A DNA stretch of 64,000 nt from an uncultured Bacteroidales bacterium (GTDB lineage Bacteria > Bacteroidota > Bacteroidia > Bacteroidales > Muribaculaceae). Location of the stretch: positions 29,256-93,255 of the forward strand of contig CANSAP010000005.1 of assembly GCA_947644715.1 (NCBI GenBank), in the 5' to 3' direction. Shown in pieces: positions 37,491 through 45,542 of the stretch (position 1 is the stretch's first letter; each line of letters opens with the position of its first letter). Both the position numbers and the translations under genes were made by a program. The notes beneath the pieces are model-generated. The model did not search any database. It saw only the letters and a program-made list of their open reading frames with translations, and was not told the origin of the DNA.

Positions 37491-37592
37491 ATCCCCCTCC
37501 TCAGGAAATACTCATGAAATACTTCACCCCCAAATCCCTGTTTTTACATTTTTTTGGGGGGCACGCTCTGAGGCCGGTCGCTCTCTCCCGCA

Positions 37593-37636
37593 CAAAAAAA
37601 AGACAGCCGGTCACTCTCAAGAGGCAACCAGCTGTC
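37593..37636 (-). terminator. rho-independent terminator of tRNA-Leu
   Basis: On the minus strand GACAGCTGGTTGC (37636-37624) pairs with GTGACCGGCTGTC (37614-37602), including wobbles, and is followed by an uninterrupted T-run (A-run on the plus strand, 37593-37601). Confidence 0.8.
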
Positions 37637-37656
37637 ATTATTTAACAGTTTCTTAG

Positions 37657-37741
37657 TACAGAAAGCGGGACTTGAACCCGCACGAGGCTTCCGCCTCAAC
37701 AGATTTTAAGTCTGTCGTGTCTACCATTCCACCATTTCTGC
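37657..37741 (-). tRNA. tRNA-Leu (anticodon TAA)
   Basis: An 85-nt cloverleaf: acceptor GCAGAAA with TTTCTGT, anticodon stem-loop ACAGA-CTTAAAA-TCTGT giving TAA, a long class II variable arm (GAGGCGGAAGCCTC) as expected for Leu, and T-arm GCGGG-TTCAAGT-CCCGC. Position 73 is A. CCA is not encoded. The first acceptor pair is G-U. Confidence 0.95.
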
Positions 37742-37862
37742 ATCTCTAAACTCGCCGGCGCGCGGCGGTTCAGGTCTATGGACATGCCCTCTATCGGCAT
37801 CTTTTGGGCTGCAAAGATAAGCATTTTCCGCGATATGCGCAAGCTGCCGGGCAGCCTTAATG

Positions 37863-37888
37863 AAAAAAGGTCTTCAAGCGAAGACCTT
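37863..37888 (-). terminator. rho-independent terminator of tRNA-His
   Basis: On the minus strand AAGGTCTTC (37888-37880) pairs with GAAGACCTT (37875-37867) around a GCTT loop, followed by a T-run (37868-37863). Confidence 0.85.
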
Positions 37889-37894
37889 CTCAGG

Positions 37895-37969
37895 GGTGGA
37901 AGATGGGGCTCGAACCCACGACCTACGGAACCACAATCCGTCGCTCTAACCAACTGAGCTACATCCACC
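37895..37969 (-). tRNA. tRNA-His (anticodon GTG)
   Basis: Cloverleaf with anticodon stem-loop ACGGA-TTGTGGT-TCCGT giving GTG. The extra 5' G at position -1 (37969) opposite C73 (37895) is the tRNA-His identity pair. D-arm GCTC/GAGC and T-arm GTGGG-TTCGAGC-CCCAT are normal. The acceptor stem GTGGATG with CTTCCAC has a T:T mismatch at pair 6:67. Confidence 0.93.
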
Positions 37970-38073
37970 ATGTATTGCTCAGGCTTCAAGTGCCTTTTGC
38001 GGTGCAAAGTTACACATTATTTCCTAACTGCACAAATATTTTTGCAATTATTTTATATCCCTCTGACTTGCAC

Positions 38074-38718
38074 TCAGTTACGACACAGCAAAGCATTTGC
38101 ATGAGTGACAAAATCCCAATATTTGTGAGAGATTTTATGGATGCGTTCGCCGGTCACTCCTTCTTTGCGGAACTCGGGCAGAAAGATGGCGCTGCGTAGT
38201 TCCGGATGCGGGCTGCCCGTAAACAGTACTTTCTGCGGGTAGGGCAATGCATCGAAGCGCTGCATTATCTCATCGGTAATCGCATAGTTATCAGAGAGTT
38301 TGACTATGGCATTATTCCAATCAATGCGTCCCACTCGCTTGCTCCACTTTTCGCGAGCCTCCTGCTCCGAGCCGTAGTGCAGGAAGTGGATTTCAACACC
38401 ACAGGGGAGCACTCCTACGGGGTAAGTGCTCGTGTGATTGATATTATGCAGATGTCTCGACTCCGCTTTAGGAATGAAGCGCAACTCCCCAATCAGCAAC
38501 GAGGGGTCTTCCAGAATGCGCACAAAATCTTCCGGCATGACGAACAGGCCTATGAATGGCGAGTTGAACGGCAGGTGCAGGTAACGATACATGAAGCCTC
38601 CCCAGCAGTCATTGCTGATTATGCTCACACGCGGATTACGCAGACGGCGCCTCCAAAGCGGATGCAGCCAAAGCGCTTGCATGTCGAGCAACATATTTTG
38701 GAAGTTATTGACAGCCAT
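38074..38718 (-). CDS. DUF1919 (exopolysaccharide-type) protein
   Basis: 214 aa from the ATG at 38718, 4 nt after the glycosyltransferase stop; an in-frame ATG at 38760 would overlap that gene by 38 nt and is less likely. Landmarks of the family are RVSIISNDCWGGFMYRYLHLPFNSPFIGLFVMPEDFVRIL and GEIRF-like GELRFIPKAES, then EQEAREKWSKRVGRIDW and KVLFTGSPHP. DUF1919 proteins occur in capsule and exopolysaccharide loci and are thought to act in glycan transfer or modification. The adjacent glycosyltransferase supports a surface-glycan role. No signal peptide. Confidence 0.82.
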   Translation of the reverse strand: MAVNNFQNMLLDMQALWLHPLWRRRLRNPRVSIISNDCWGGFMYRYLHLPFNSPFIGLFVMPEDFVRILEDPSLLIGELRFIPKAESRHLHNINHTSTYPVGVLPCGVEIHFLHYGSEQEAREKWSKRVGRIDWNNAIVKLSDNYAITDEIMQRFDALPYPQKVLFTGSPHPELRSAIFLPEFRKEGVTGERIHKISHKYWDFVTHANALLCRN

Positions 38719-38722
38719 ATGT

Positions 38723-39472
38723 TTATCCAAATATTTTTCGTCGCAGACCCCGGAACGCAAACCCCACGTGGCGCAGAACGGTGGGCAGCGTGCCGAAGTT
38801 GCGGCACATTATATCGTAACGCTCGCGCAGCGAGGCCTTGTGATTTTTATCGGTCAGGCCGGCTGTGAGATAATCTATGGCAACCGTCCCGAGGTTGCGG
38901 CAGCGATCCGGCGAGGTGGATCGCAAGCAACGAAGACACCAGTCATAGTCAGCAGAGAAACGATAACGCACATCATACAGCGGCGCCTTCTCTCTGCGCA
39001 TGGCAAAAGCCTGATGGCAGACGAGCATTCCGCCGGCAAAGCTCCGGTAAGTCAACCGGCGGGGTGCACTCAGATGCCGCGGTCCCACCACCCGGCGTGC
39101 GGAGTCAACCAGCCGAGTGTCGGCATAGATGATATCGACGTCGTCGCCGGCGGCAGCCGCATAGCGCGCCAGAGTGTCCGGAGAGCTGAACGCATCTCCC
39201 GCATTCAGGAAGAGCACATAAGTGCCCCGAGCAAGCCCAAGACCCTTATTCATAGCGAAATACAGGCCATCATCCGGCTCAGAGAATGTGTGACGGCGAA
39301 GATTGCCGGGAGCATTTGCCAGGGCTAATGTGCCGTCGGTGGAAGCGCCATCTATAATAAGGTGCTCATAGTCAGTGCAGCTCTGAGCATCAACAGAGGC
39401 CAGCGTGGCCGGCAGTTCCTGCTCGGCGTTAAAGGTTATCGTGATTATTGAAAACAGAGGGGCATCAGTCAT
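38723..39472 (-). CDS. family 2 glycosyltransferase (WcaA-like)
   Basis: 249 aa. GT-A fold with FSIITITFNAEQELPATLASVDAQSCTDYEHLIIDGASTDGT at the N-terminus, NKGLGLARGTYVLFLNAGD with the metal-binding acid, and FSADYDWCLRCL in the acceptor region. No membrane helices, so a soluble or peripheral enzyme. Part of a run of closely spaced minus-strand genes (16 nt after tilS, 4 nt before DUF1919). Donor and acceptor unknown; surface polysaccharide synthesis is the likely context. Confidence 0.88.
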   Translation of the reverse strand: MTDAPLFSIITITFNAEQELPATLASVDAQSCTDYEHLIIDGASTDGTLALANAPGNLRRHTFSEPDDGLYFAMNKGLGLARGTYVLFLNAGDAFSSPDTLARYAAAAGDDVDIIYADTRLVDSARRVVGPRHLSAPRRLTYRSFAGGMLVCHQAFAMRREKAPLYDVRYRFSADYDWCLRCLRSTSPDRCRNLGTVAIDYLTAGLTDKNHKASLRERYDIMCRNFGTLPTVLRHVGFAFRGLRRKIFG

Positions 39473-39488
39473 AACTCTAAATACTTTT

Positions 39489-40733
39489 TCATTCCAAACA
39501 TACTCTCAAAACATATTCCGAATCAGGGAGCACAGGGAAAAGTGAGGAGCGCTTTATACCCGGCAGCCACACGGGTTGTTCGTCAGCATCAGCCACAAGC
39601 AGATATCGGGCGCGTAGTTCCGCAGCCAGGCGGGCATCTTTCAGCACTTTTCTGACGCTTGCGCGCCCTTTCATGCCCAAGGGTTGAATATAATCATCCT
39701 CGCGGAGAGGGCGCAGATGCAGTCCTTCGCAAGGAGCACAGTACAATACTTCCTGCCCTCTCTGCGCGACTATTTCGGCACGCAGCTCCGCTGAGTTTTC
39801 AAGCCGCTCCATCCGCAAGCGCGGGATGCGCGCCTCAACGGAGCCAATCAGCCGCAACCCTTCGGAGTTTTTAACCACTACCGCATCCGGGAGTTGCCAA
39901 CGGGAGCCGGAAACGGCCGAGCGCATATCAGAAATCTGGGTAGGGGTTGCTCCCTGCCCCCAAAGCCAAGCATGAATCAGTAGGGCGGGCGCCGGACAGG
40001 CCTCCAGGGATGCGGCCGGGAGGAAGCAGGGGTCAGAGGGGAGATAAGCTGCCAAAGCAGCATCAGCCAGCAGAGCAGTGTCAGCCAGGTGACTGCGAGT
40101 GCGGGCAAGAGTTTTGTCAAGACCGGGCCAACGGGTGCGGAGCGCAGGCAGAACCTCGTTGCGCAGGAAATTCCGCTTATAATCAGAGGAGAGGTTGGAA
40201 CTGTCAACAATCCATTCCGCACCGATTGACTTCAGATACATCTCAATCTCGCTGCGGCCGGCGCCGAGCAGCGGGCGCAGTATCTCACCATTGTCGGAGC
40301 TCATCCCCGTGAGACCTTTTATGCCTGTGCCGCGCAGCAGATTGAGGAGCATCGTCTCTGTGTCATCATCAGCGTTATGCGCCACGACTATCCGCTCGAG
40401 GCCACGCTCCGAGCGCAGGTGGCGGAACCAATCGTAGCGCAATTCGCGGCACGCCATTTCGATGCTGAGAGCGTTGCGCCGGGCATACTGCTGAGTGTCA
40501 AACTCCTTGACGAGCAACTCCACTCCGAGCCGGGTGCACTCGCGCCTGACGAACCGGCAGTCACGCTCACTCTCCTCGCCGCGCAGGCGGAAATTGCAAT
40601 GCGCCGCCACGCAATCCATGCCGCAGCTCACGCACAGATGCAGAAGCGCCATGGAGTCAGCGCCCCCGCTCACGCACACAAGCAGTCTCCCGGAGAAGCT
40701 CTTAAGTATTTGCCTCGCAGCAGCCAGCAACAT
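39489..40733 (-). CDS. tilS: tRNA(Ile)-lysidine synthase
   Basis: 414 aa. The PP-loop ATPase motif LVCVSGGADSMALLHLC (SGGADS at residues 22-27) is followed by HCNFRLRGEESERDCRFV, AHNADDDTETMLLNLLRGTGIKGLTGM and RNFLRNEVLPALR. C-terminal TilS domains follow. It modifies C34 of tRNA-Ile(CAU) to lysidine, essential for AUA decoding. Its first base overlaps the last base of the GH53 gene's stop, so these unrelated functions are co-transcribed. Confidence 0.93.
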   Translation of the reverse strand: MLLAAARQILKSFSGRLLVCVSGGADSMALLHLCVSCGMDCVAAHCNFRLRGEESERDCRFVRRECTRLGVELLVKEFDTQQYARRNALSIEMACRELRYDWFRHLRSERGLERIVVAHNADDDTETMLLNLLRGTGIKGLTGMSSDNGEILRPLLGAGRSEIEMYLKSIGAEWIVDSSNLSSDYKRNFLRNEVLPALRTRWPGLDKTLARTRSHLADTALLADAALAAYLPSDPCFLPAASLEACPAPALLIHAWLWGQGATPTQISDMRSAVSGSRWQLPDAVVVKNSEGLRLIGSVEARIPRLRMERLENSAELRAEIVAQRGQEVLYCAPCEGLHLRPLREDDYIQPLGMKGRASVRKVLKDARLAAELRARYLLVADADEQPVWLPGIKRSSLFPVLPDSEYVLRVCLE

Positions 40734-41974
40734 CAGCGCACAATGATTTTTTCTCCCCGACGCACATAAATCCCCCTCGGCAGCGGAGCGGAGACCTGTC
40801 TGCCGGTCAGGTCAAACCATATGTCTCCAGCTTTATCTCCGACCATCGGAAGGCGCTCCACGCCTGCAGTCCGGCTCCACGAGGCAAGAGTCAGGAAGGC
40901 CGGGGTGGCCTGCCCGGTAAGGCTGTCAAACAGTGGGGCATTATACCATCCGGAAAGTGAGGTCGAAAACGCATTATATTCCGGCCACCACCAGAAGAGG
41001 CCCTGCACACTATCATGAGCTGACAGCAGCTGCTCCAGCTCGGTCAGAAACTTGTTCTGCCCGACGGCTGACAGGGGCCATTGCCGGGAGAAATCATAGA
41101 TACTGCCCGGCACCTCCCATTTATATGAATATCCGGTCTCAACCACCATCACCAGCTTTCCGGGCTGAGAACTTTCGAGAGTAGTCAGCGCCTTCTCCAG
41201 CGTGGCGAGGTCGCCATGGAAATAGGGGTAATAGCTGAGGCCGATAACGTCATAATCCACCTCCATGCTCTCCATTCGGTCATAGAAGTAACGAAGCACC
41301 GCAGGCTCGGCCACCCGCTCGGTGTGAATAACAATGCGGGCCTGCGGACAAGCCTCGCGACATGCTCTGCCGGCGCTTCTCAGCAGCCGTCCGAACCGTT
41401 GCCAATTCTCGTCACTCCCCATGAAGCATTTCTTCTTGGCGGCATCAGCAGTCCCCTCAGGACCCCACAACATGCCGTAGCTGATTTCATTGCCAGTCTG
41501 AATCAGGTCAGGCTCCACCCCGTTCTCCTTCAGCGACAGCAGAGTGGTGAGCGTGTACTCATAGAGAGCCGTCTCCAGTTGCTCATCGCTCATGGAAGCC
41601 CAGGCTGCCGGAGTGTATTGCTTCGCCGGATCTGCCCACGTGTCGGAATAATGGAAATCCAGCAACAACTGCATGCCGCTATCCTTTATGCGGCGGCAGA
41701 GCGGGAGGATGTATTCCAATGTCTGACAGGCATTCGGATCGGCATCCGCCCCGTGATAGGCCGCAGGGTCGAGAAAGAGGCGCACTCGCATGGCATTCAT
41801 TCCCTGCTCGGCGCTGTAAGCAATCAGGTCAGGAATCACCTCGCCGGAGGAAGTTTTATAGACTGCGCCCGCTTTCTCGTAGTCAGGCAGCAGGGAGATG
41901 TCGCCTCCACTCAGGCGCTCGGCTCTCAGCCACAGAGCCGGCAACAGCAAGAGACAAAGAGAGATAATTCGCAT
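40733..41974 (-). CDS. GH53 endo-beta-1,4-galactanase, secreted
   Basis: 413 aa. Signal peptide (about 1-17, ending LWLRA). The GH53 barrel spans about residues 20-345: GGDISLLPDYEKAGAVYKT, MNAMRVRLFLDP, MQLLLDFHYSDTWADPAKQ, LIQTGNEISYGMLW (acid/base Glu) and LVMVVETGYSYKWEV (nucleophile Glu). The C-terminal tail (WFDLTGRQVSAPLPRGIYVRRGEKIIVR) is the Bacteroidetes T9SS-like or 'GxYIxxG' terminal motif. It degrades beta-1,4-galactan side chains of pectin (arabinogalactan I). No SusC/SusD pair is nearby, so this is an isolated glycanase in a housekeeping operon. Confidence 0.9.
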   Translation of the reverse strand: MRIISLCLLLLPALWLRAERLSGGDISLLPDYEKAGAVYKTSSGEVIPDLIAYSAEQGMNAMRVRLFLDPAAYHGADADPNACQTLEYILPLCRRIKDSGMQLLLDFHYSDTWADPAKQYTPAAWASMSDEQLETALYEYTLTTLLSLKENGVEPDLIQTGNEISYGMLWGPEGTADAAKKKCFMGSDENWQRFGRLLRSAGRACREACPQARIVIHTERVAEPAVLRYFYDRMESMEVDYDVIGLSYYPYFHGDLATLEKALTTLESSQPGKLVMVVETGYSYKWEVPGSIYDFSRQWPLSAVGQNKFLTELEQLLSAHDSVQGLFWWWPEYNAFSTSLSGWYNAPLFDSLTGQATPAFLTLASWSRTAGVERLPMVGDKAGDIWFDLTGRQVSAPLPRGIYVRRGEKIIVR

Positions 41975-41976
41975 GG

Positions 41977-42816
41977 TTATTTAAGGTTATAGACAGTTTC
42001 ACGTATTTCCGAGGCAAGCTCCACGGGTGTTTTCCCGCAGCCACGCAGGCTCTCGCAGGTAACCGGCTTGCCGAACGTAATTACAAAACGGCTCCCCCGG
42101 GCTTTGACAAGCTCGGAGGGGAGCAATATCTGCTCAAAGTTAAAACCTATGCGGAGCCGGCGGCGCCAGCGCGCCGTGCGATAGAAGCGCCGCGAGTTTT
42201 CGCCATGGAAGTACACGGGGATTATGTCGCGGTTATGCTCCAAAGCCTTGGCCACAAATGTTTTCTGCCACTGCAAATCGGCCACCACTCCCCCCTTGCC
42301 AAGACGCGAGACGAGCCCGGCCGGGAAGTAAAGAACCTGCGCTGCGGAGGCATACACCTGCTGCAACTGCCTGGCAGCCTCGCGACCCTGACGACCGAAC
42401 TTATTGATTGGGATGAAGACATCACGGAGCGGCTCAACGTTCATCAGCAGGTCATTCACCGGGAAACGAATCGCATCGTCGCCGTATCGCTCCCCGAGCA
42501 CAGCTATCAGGGCTATGCCATCAAGCCCTCCGAGCGGATGATTGGAGGCGAATATAAACCTCCCCTCGGCCGGAATATTCTCCAGTCCGCGGGTCTCGAC
42601 AGTTATGTCAAGATCTCTGAGCGCCGCCTGAGCGAACTTGACTCCGCGCGTCGGCCAGGTGCGTGCGAGAATGCCGTTCAGTTCCTCCTGACACACAAGT
42701 CGCTCAAGCCGGCGCACGAGCCAAGCCGGAATCCACCGCCTTTTGGAGCGGGGCACACGTTCACGCAGGATGCGCGACAGGTCAATTTGCAGAGGTCCGT
42801 CAGGAGATGTCGACAT
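41977..42816 (-). CDS. PlsC-like acyltransferase
   Basis: 279 aa. The acyltransferase core has FIFASNHPLGGLDGIALIAVLG, in which the usual HX4D motif appears as H-PLGGL-D (five residues between), then FPVNDLLMNVEPLRDVFIPINKFGRQGR and VLYFPAGLVSRLGKGGVVADLQWQKTF. This NHPLGGLD type is common in Bacteroidetes; some members are O-acyltransferases of amino-acid-containing lipids such as glycine lipids. The typical partner N-acyltransferase is not adjacent. Probably a membrane-associated lipid acyltransferase. Only 2 nt from the GH53 start. Confidence 0.8.
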   Translation of the reverse strand: MSTSPDGPLQIDLSRILRERVPRSKRRWIPAWLVRRLERLVCQEELNGILARTWPTRGVKFAQAALRDLDITVETRGLENIPAEGRFIFASNHPLGGLDGIALIAVLGERYGDDAIRFPVNDLLMNVEPLRDVFIPINKFGRQGREAARQLQQVYASAAQVLYFPAGLVSRLGKGGVVADLQWQKTFVAKALEHNRDIIPVYFHGENSRRFYRTARWRRRLRIGFNFEQILLPSELVKARGSRFVITFGKPVTCESLRGCGKTPVELASEIRETVYNLK

Positions 42817-42835
42817 AGCGAATGAGGTAATTAAT

Positions 42836-42883
42836 AAGAAAAAAGTCCCTCCGATACATTAACGGAAGAACTTGAAACGGAGT
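42836..42883 (-). terminator. probable terminator of rpmH
   Basis: On the minus strand CTCCG (42882-42878) pairs with CGGAG (42853-42849), then GGGAC and a T-run (42845-42838). The stem is short, so confidence is moderate. Confidence 0.45.
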
Positions 42884-42908
42884 CTTTAGTAAAGGCTCTT
42901 GCCGTGGC

Positions 42909-43064
42909 TTACTTGGAAGCGATGTGATCGCTTACGGTAAGAGAAGCGCGACCTTTGGCGCGACGACGGGCAAGCACTTTGCGGCCATCCTTGGAGGCCA
43001 TTCTTTCACGGAAACCGTGCTTGTTCACACGGCGACGGTTGGAGGGTTGAAAAGTTCTTTTCAT
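42909..43064 (-). CDS. rpmH: 50S ribosomal protein L34
   Basis: 51 aa ([20 protein letters not shown]...), with the [20 protein letters not shown] signature and a basic middle segment ([13 protein letters not shown]) typical of bacterial L34; the length is as in other Bacteroidetes. Too short for routine calling but unmistakable. It has its own consensus promoter. Unlike in many bacteria, no rnpA or dnaA is adjacent. Confidence 0.97.
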   Translation of the reverse strand: MKRTFQPSNRRRVNKHGFRERMASKDGRKVLARRRAKGRASLTVSDHIASK

Positions 43065-43136
43065 TGTATCGGAGTCTTATTATTAATCAATCAAGGGCAT
43101 ACGTCACCCCCGCAGGGGCATACATATTTCGGAGTG

Positions 43137-43167
43137 CAAAATTACAAAACGATTTTCACACAACAAA
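43137..43167 (-). promoter_or_regulatory. Bacteroidetes-type promoter of rpmH
   Basis: On the minus strand: TTTG (43167-43164), a 19-bp spacer, and TAATTTTG (43144-43137). Leader of about 70 nt to the ATG at 43064. Confidence 0.72.
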
Positions 43168-43233
43168 ATTTTCCGTTAAAAAAGTGCGTTTCACCCTATC
43201 AATCATATTTTTACACCTTACCAAGGGCGCATA

Positions 43234-43295
43234 AAAACAACCTGGAGTTGTCAGAACCGGCGGCACACCGCAGGTTGACAACTCCAGGTTGTTTT
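43234..43295. terminator. 19-bp perfect hairpin, terminator of the secreted-protein gene
   Basis: Arms 43234-43252 and 43277-43295 are perfect 19-bp complements, with a T-run at the outer end on both strands. It lies just after the stop (43317) of the minus-strand secreted-protein gene and before the rpmH promoter. Confidence 0.85.
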
Positions 43296-43316
43296 GCTAT
43301 ATCTTTTTTGGGGGGA

Positions 43317-44603
43317 TTACTTCACTACAACTTTGCTCACCTTTGTGCCCTGACGGCGGATAAAGATGCCGTCAGAAGGATTGGCTACCTTCACACCCTG
43401 AAGGTTGAAGTATTCCACCGGGGCATCGGCAGCATCAGCCTCGATACTCTCCACACCATTCACGCCAACATAGTCGGAATACACCAGACGACTGGAATTC
43501 GCCCACTCTGGCTGATAATCAGACTTCTCTTGCTGAATATATTCCTGCGGGTTGCCGGCGGCATCCAGGGTCAGAATACCTTTGCGATAGTATTCATAAT
43601 CAAGCACATTGTCTTCATCATACGATTGCGACATGTAGCTCAACTCATGTCCATATTCATCAAACACGGCTTTCTCGATGTAGGTCATTTCGCCGTCGTT
43701 ATAGATGGTGTCGGTCTCGTCGTCGTAGTCGAAGTCAATATCAAATGACTTCTCACTGTAGCTACCGTAAGCATCGAGCACCTCATATTCCACTGATTCA
43801 ATCAGCTCACCCTTGTATGTCATCTGATAGCTGAAGCTTCCCTTCGCGTCAGGATAAGTGGCCAGCAGATACACCGGGGCATCGAAATGGTCGAGCGTCG
43901 TGTAGGTGCCGCTCTTAATGCGATTATTGCCGCCCACAAAGACATCGCTATAGTCCTCGTTGAAATCCGGGATAATCTGGCCGTCAGTGCATTCCCACAC
44001 TATATCCTCGAGCACAAACTCCAGGTCTCCATATTCAGTCATCGTAATCTTATTAGCCTTGCCGTCAGCGCCATAGCCAATCTCAATGATATATTCCGGA
44101 GTGCTTGACCAAGAACTTATTCTTTCCACTCTCGTCACATTTCCATCGGCGGAGCGGGTAATACGTGTCTCGCTCACCTGAGTTTCAACAACAGTTCCAT
44201 CCTGATAGTTGGTGGTGACACACTTAACCTCAACCGTGGGCAACACAGTGTCATAGAAATACTCTCTCTTCTGAGCAAGAACCCAATCCTCCTCATAGAG
44301 CATCTTCTCCTCAACTGTGGCATATTTGCCCTCGGGAGTGTAGGTGTATTCAGTCTTGGAGTAATCAGACTGTCTGGAAAGAGTCTGCCCGTTTGACTTA
44401 TTATAAGTAAAGTCAACGTTTTCACCCAGCATCCATTCATTTTCTGCCCAATAGTAAGAAGAAATGCGTCCGGGCAGATAAGTCAACGTTCCTTCAGCCT
44501 TGGCCGGAGCGGTCATCAACTTATTGTAATGAGGTGTCTTAGCGTCTGCCATTGCGCCTGAGAGGGCGATAGCAGCGACTGTGATAAGTAAAGTTTTTTT
44601 CAT
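43317..44603 (-). CDS. secreted protein of unknown function with T9SS-like C-terminal tail
   Basis: 428 aa from the ATG at 44603, chosen because it begins a signal peptide (MKKTLLITVAAIALSGAMADA); an in-frame ATG at 44642 adds 13 residues with no signal character. The mature region is rich in Tyr, Glu and Asp and in repeated beta-hairpin-like lines (TEYTYTPEGKYATVEEKMLYE, REYFYDTVLPTVEVK, FSYQMTYKGELIESVEYE), similar to YD/RHS-like or DUF4595-type Bacteroidetes proteins. The last 30 residues (EYFNLQGVKVANPSDGIFIRRQG) are the common C-terminal export/anchoring tail. Family not firmly recognised. It sits between rpmH and efp. Confidence 0.72.
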   Translation of the reverse strand: MKKTLLITVAAIALSGAMADAKTPHYNKLMTAPAKAEGTLTYLPGRISSYYWAENEWMLGENVDFTYNKSNGQTLSRQSDYSKTEYTYTPEGKYATVEEKMLYEEDWVLAQKREYFYDTVLPTVEVKCVTTNYQDGTVVETQVSETRITRSADGNVTRVERISSWSSTPEYIIEIGYGADGKANKITMTEYGDLEFVLEDIVWECTDGQIIPDFNEDYSDVFVGGNNRIKSGTYTTLDHFDAPVYLLATYPDAKGSFSYQMTYKGELIESVEYEVLDAYGSYSEKSFDIDFDYDDETDTIYNDGEMTYIEKAVFDEYGHELSYMSQSYDEDNVLDYEYYRKGILTLDAAGNPQEYIQQEKSDYQPEWANSSRLVYSDYVGVNGVESIEADAADAPVEYFNLQGVKVANPSDGIFIRRQGTKVSKVVVK

Positions 44604-44646
44604 ATAAAGTATTAATAGACCACAAATAAAATCGTTATTCAAAGCG

Positions 44647-44654
44647 CAAAGGTA
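44647..44654 (-). promoter_or_regulatory. -7 box of the secreted-protein gene
   Basis: TACCTTTG on the minus strand matches the -7 consensus, 43 nt upstream of the start at 44603. A convincing -33 TTTG is not seen at the usual distance. Confidence 0.45.
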
Positions 44655-44715
44655 ATAAAAAAATCCGCACTCACGCCCATCGGTATCACAAAAACAAACG
44701 AATAGGATTCAAGGA

Positions 44716-44747
44716 ATTGGTGCTTTGCAAAGTTTTTAGTAACTTTG
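44716..44747 (+). promoter_or_regulatory. Bacteroidetes-type promoter of efp
   Basis: ATTG (44716-44719), a 20-bp spacer, and TAACTTTG (44740-44747). Leader of about 40 nt to the ATG at 44791. Confidence 0.7.
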
Positions 44748-44790
44748 CGTCTCCAAATCAGATACAAAATAAAAAATACCCTATACAGCA

Positions 44791-45357
44791 ATGATGAACG
44801 CTCAAGACATCAAGAACGGCACTTGCATCCGCATCGACGGCCGTCTCTACTTCGTAATCGAATTCCTTCACGTTAAGCCCGGTAAAGGCAACACATTCAT
44901 GCGCACCAAGCTCAAGGACGTGGTTGACGGCCGTGTGCTCGAACGCCGCTTCAACATCGGCGAAAAGCTCGAAGACGTGCGCGTGGAGCGTCGTCCCTAC
45001 CAGTTCCTCTACACCGAGGGTGAGGATGACATCTTCATGAACCAGGAAACTTTCGACCAGATTCCCATCAAGAAGGAACTCGTGACCGGCTCCGACTTCA
45101 TGAAGGAGGGTGACGTGGTAGAGGTTGTCAGCGACGCAAGCACCGACACCGTGCTCTACGCTGAGATGCCCACCAAGACTGTGCTTCAGATCACCTACAC
45201 CGAGCCCGGCCTTAAGGGTGACACCGCCACCAACACCCTCAAGCCCGCTACCGTTGAAACCGGCGCCACCGTGCGTGTGCCCCTCTTCATCAACGAAGGT
45301 GAGCTCATCGAGGTTGACACTCGCGACGGCTCCTACGTTGGCCGCGTAAAAGCATAA
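44791..45357 (+). CDS. efp: elongation factor P
   Basis: 188 aa, the standard length. Domain I carries the modifiable loop [15 protein letters not shown] with Lys32; domains II and III follow, with the EF-P signature region ([45 protein letters not shown]). It relieves ribosome stalling at polyproline stretches. The start may be either of two adjacent ATGs (44791 or 44794). Followed by two hairpins. Confidence 0.97.
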   Translation: MMNAQDIKNGTCIRIDGRLYFVIEFLHVKPGKGNTFMRTKLKDVVDGRVLERRFNIGEKLEDVRVERRPYQFLYTEGEDDIFMNQETFDQIPIKKELVTGSDFMKEGDVVEVVSDASTDTVLYAEMPTKTVLQITYTEPGLKGDTATNTLKPATVETGATVRVPLFINEGELIEVDTRDGSYVGRVKA

Positions 45358-45367
45358 AAATGTTTTT

Positions 45368-45402
45368 AGAGTGTGTCTAAAATATATGTTAAGACACACT
45401 CT
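45368..45402 (+). terminator. hairpin after efp
   Basis: AGAGTGTGTCT (45368-45378) and its exact complement (45392-45402). The stem again contains the GTGTGTC word seen in the 9.4-, 16- and 58-kb repeats. No strong T-tract. Confidence 0.6.
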
Positions 45403-45443
45403 TAATAAGATATTGTCTACGCGACATATTTGGTTAAGTATTT

Positions 45444-45494
45444 GACCGGCAGCGGCTTCCGCTTCTTGCGGTTATCCACTGCCGGTCATTTTCT
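45444..45494 (+). terminator. rho-independent terminator
   Basis: GACCGGCAGCGG (45444-45455) pairs with CCACTGCCGGTC (45476-45487), one wobble, followed by ATTTTCT. It separates efp from the glycosyltransferase gene. Confidence 0.75.
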
Positions 45495-45542
45495 TACGTA
45501 AAAGCAAACGCCAACAGTTTCCAAGTCGGCACTCACTCCTAT

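Noticed and set aside
37696..38007. Minus-strand open frame spanning both tRNA genes
   Set aside because: It overlaps two well-formed tRNAs and has no protein-like features.
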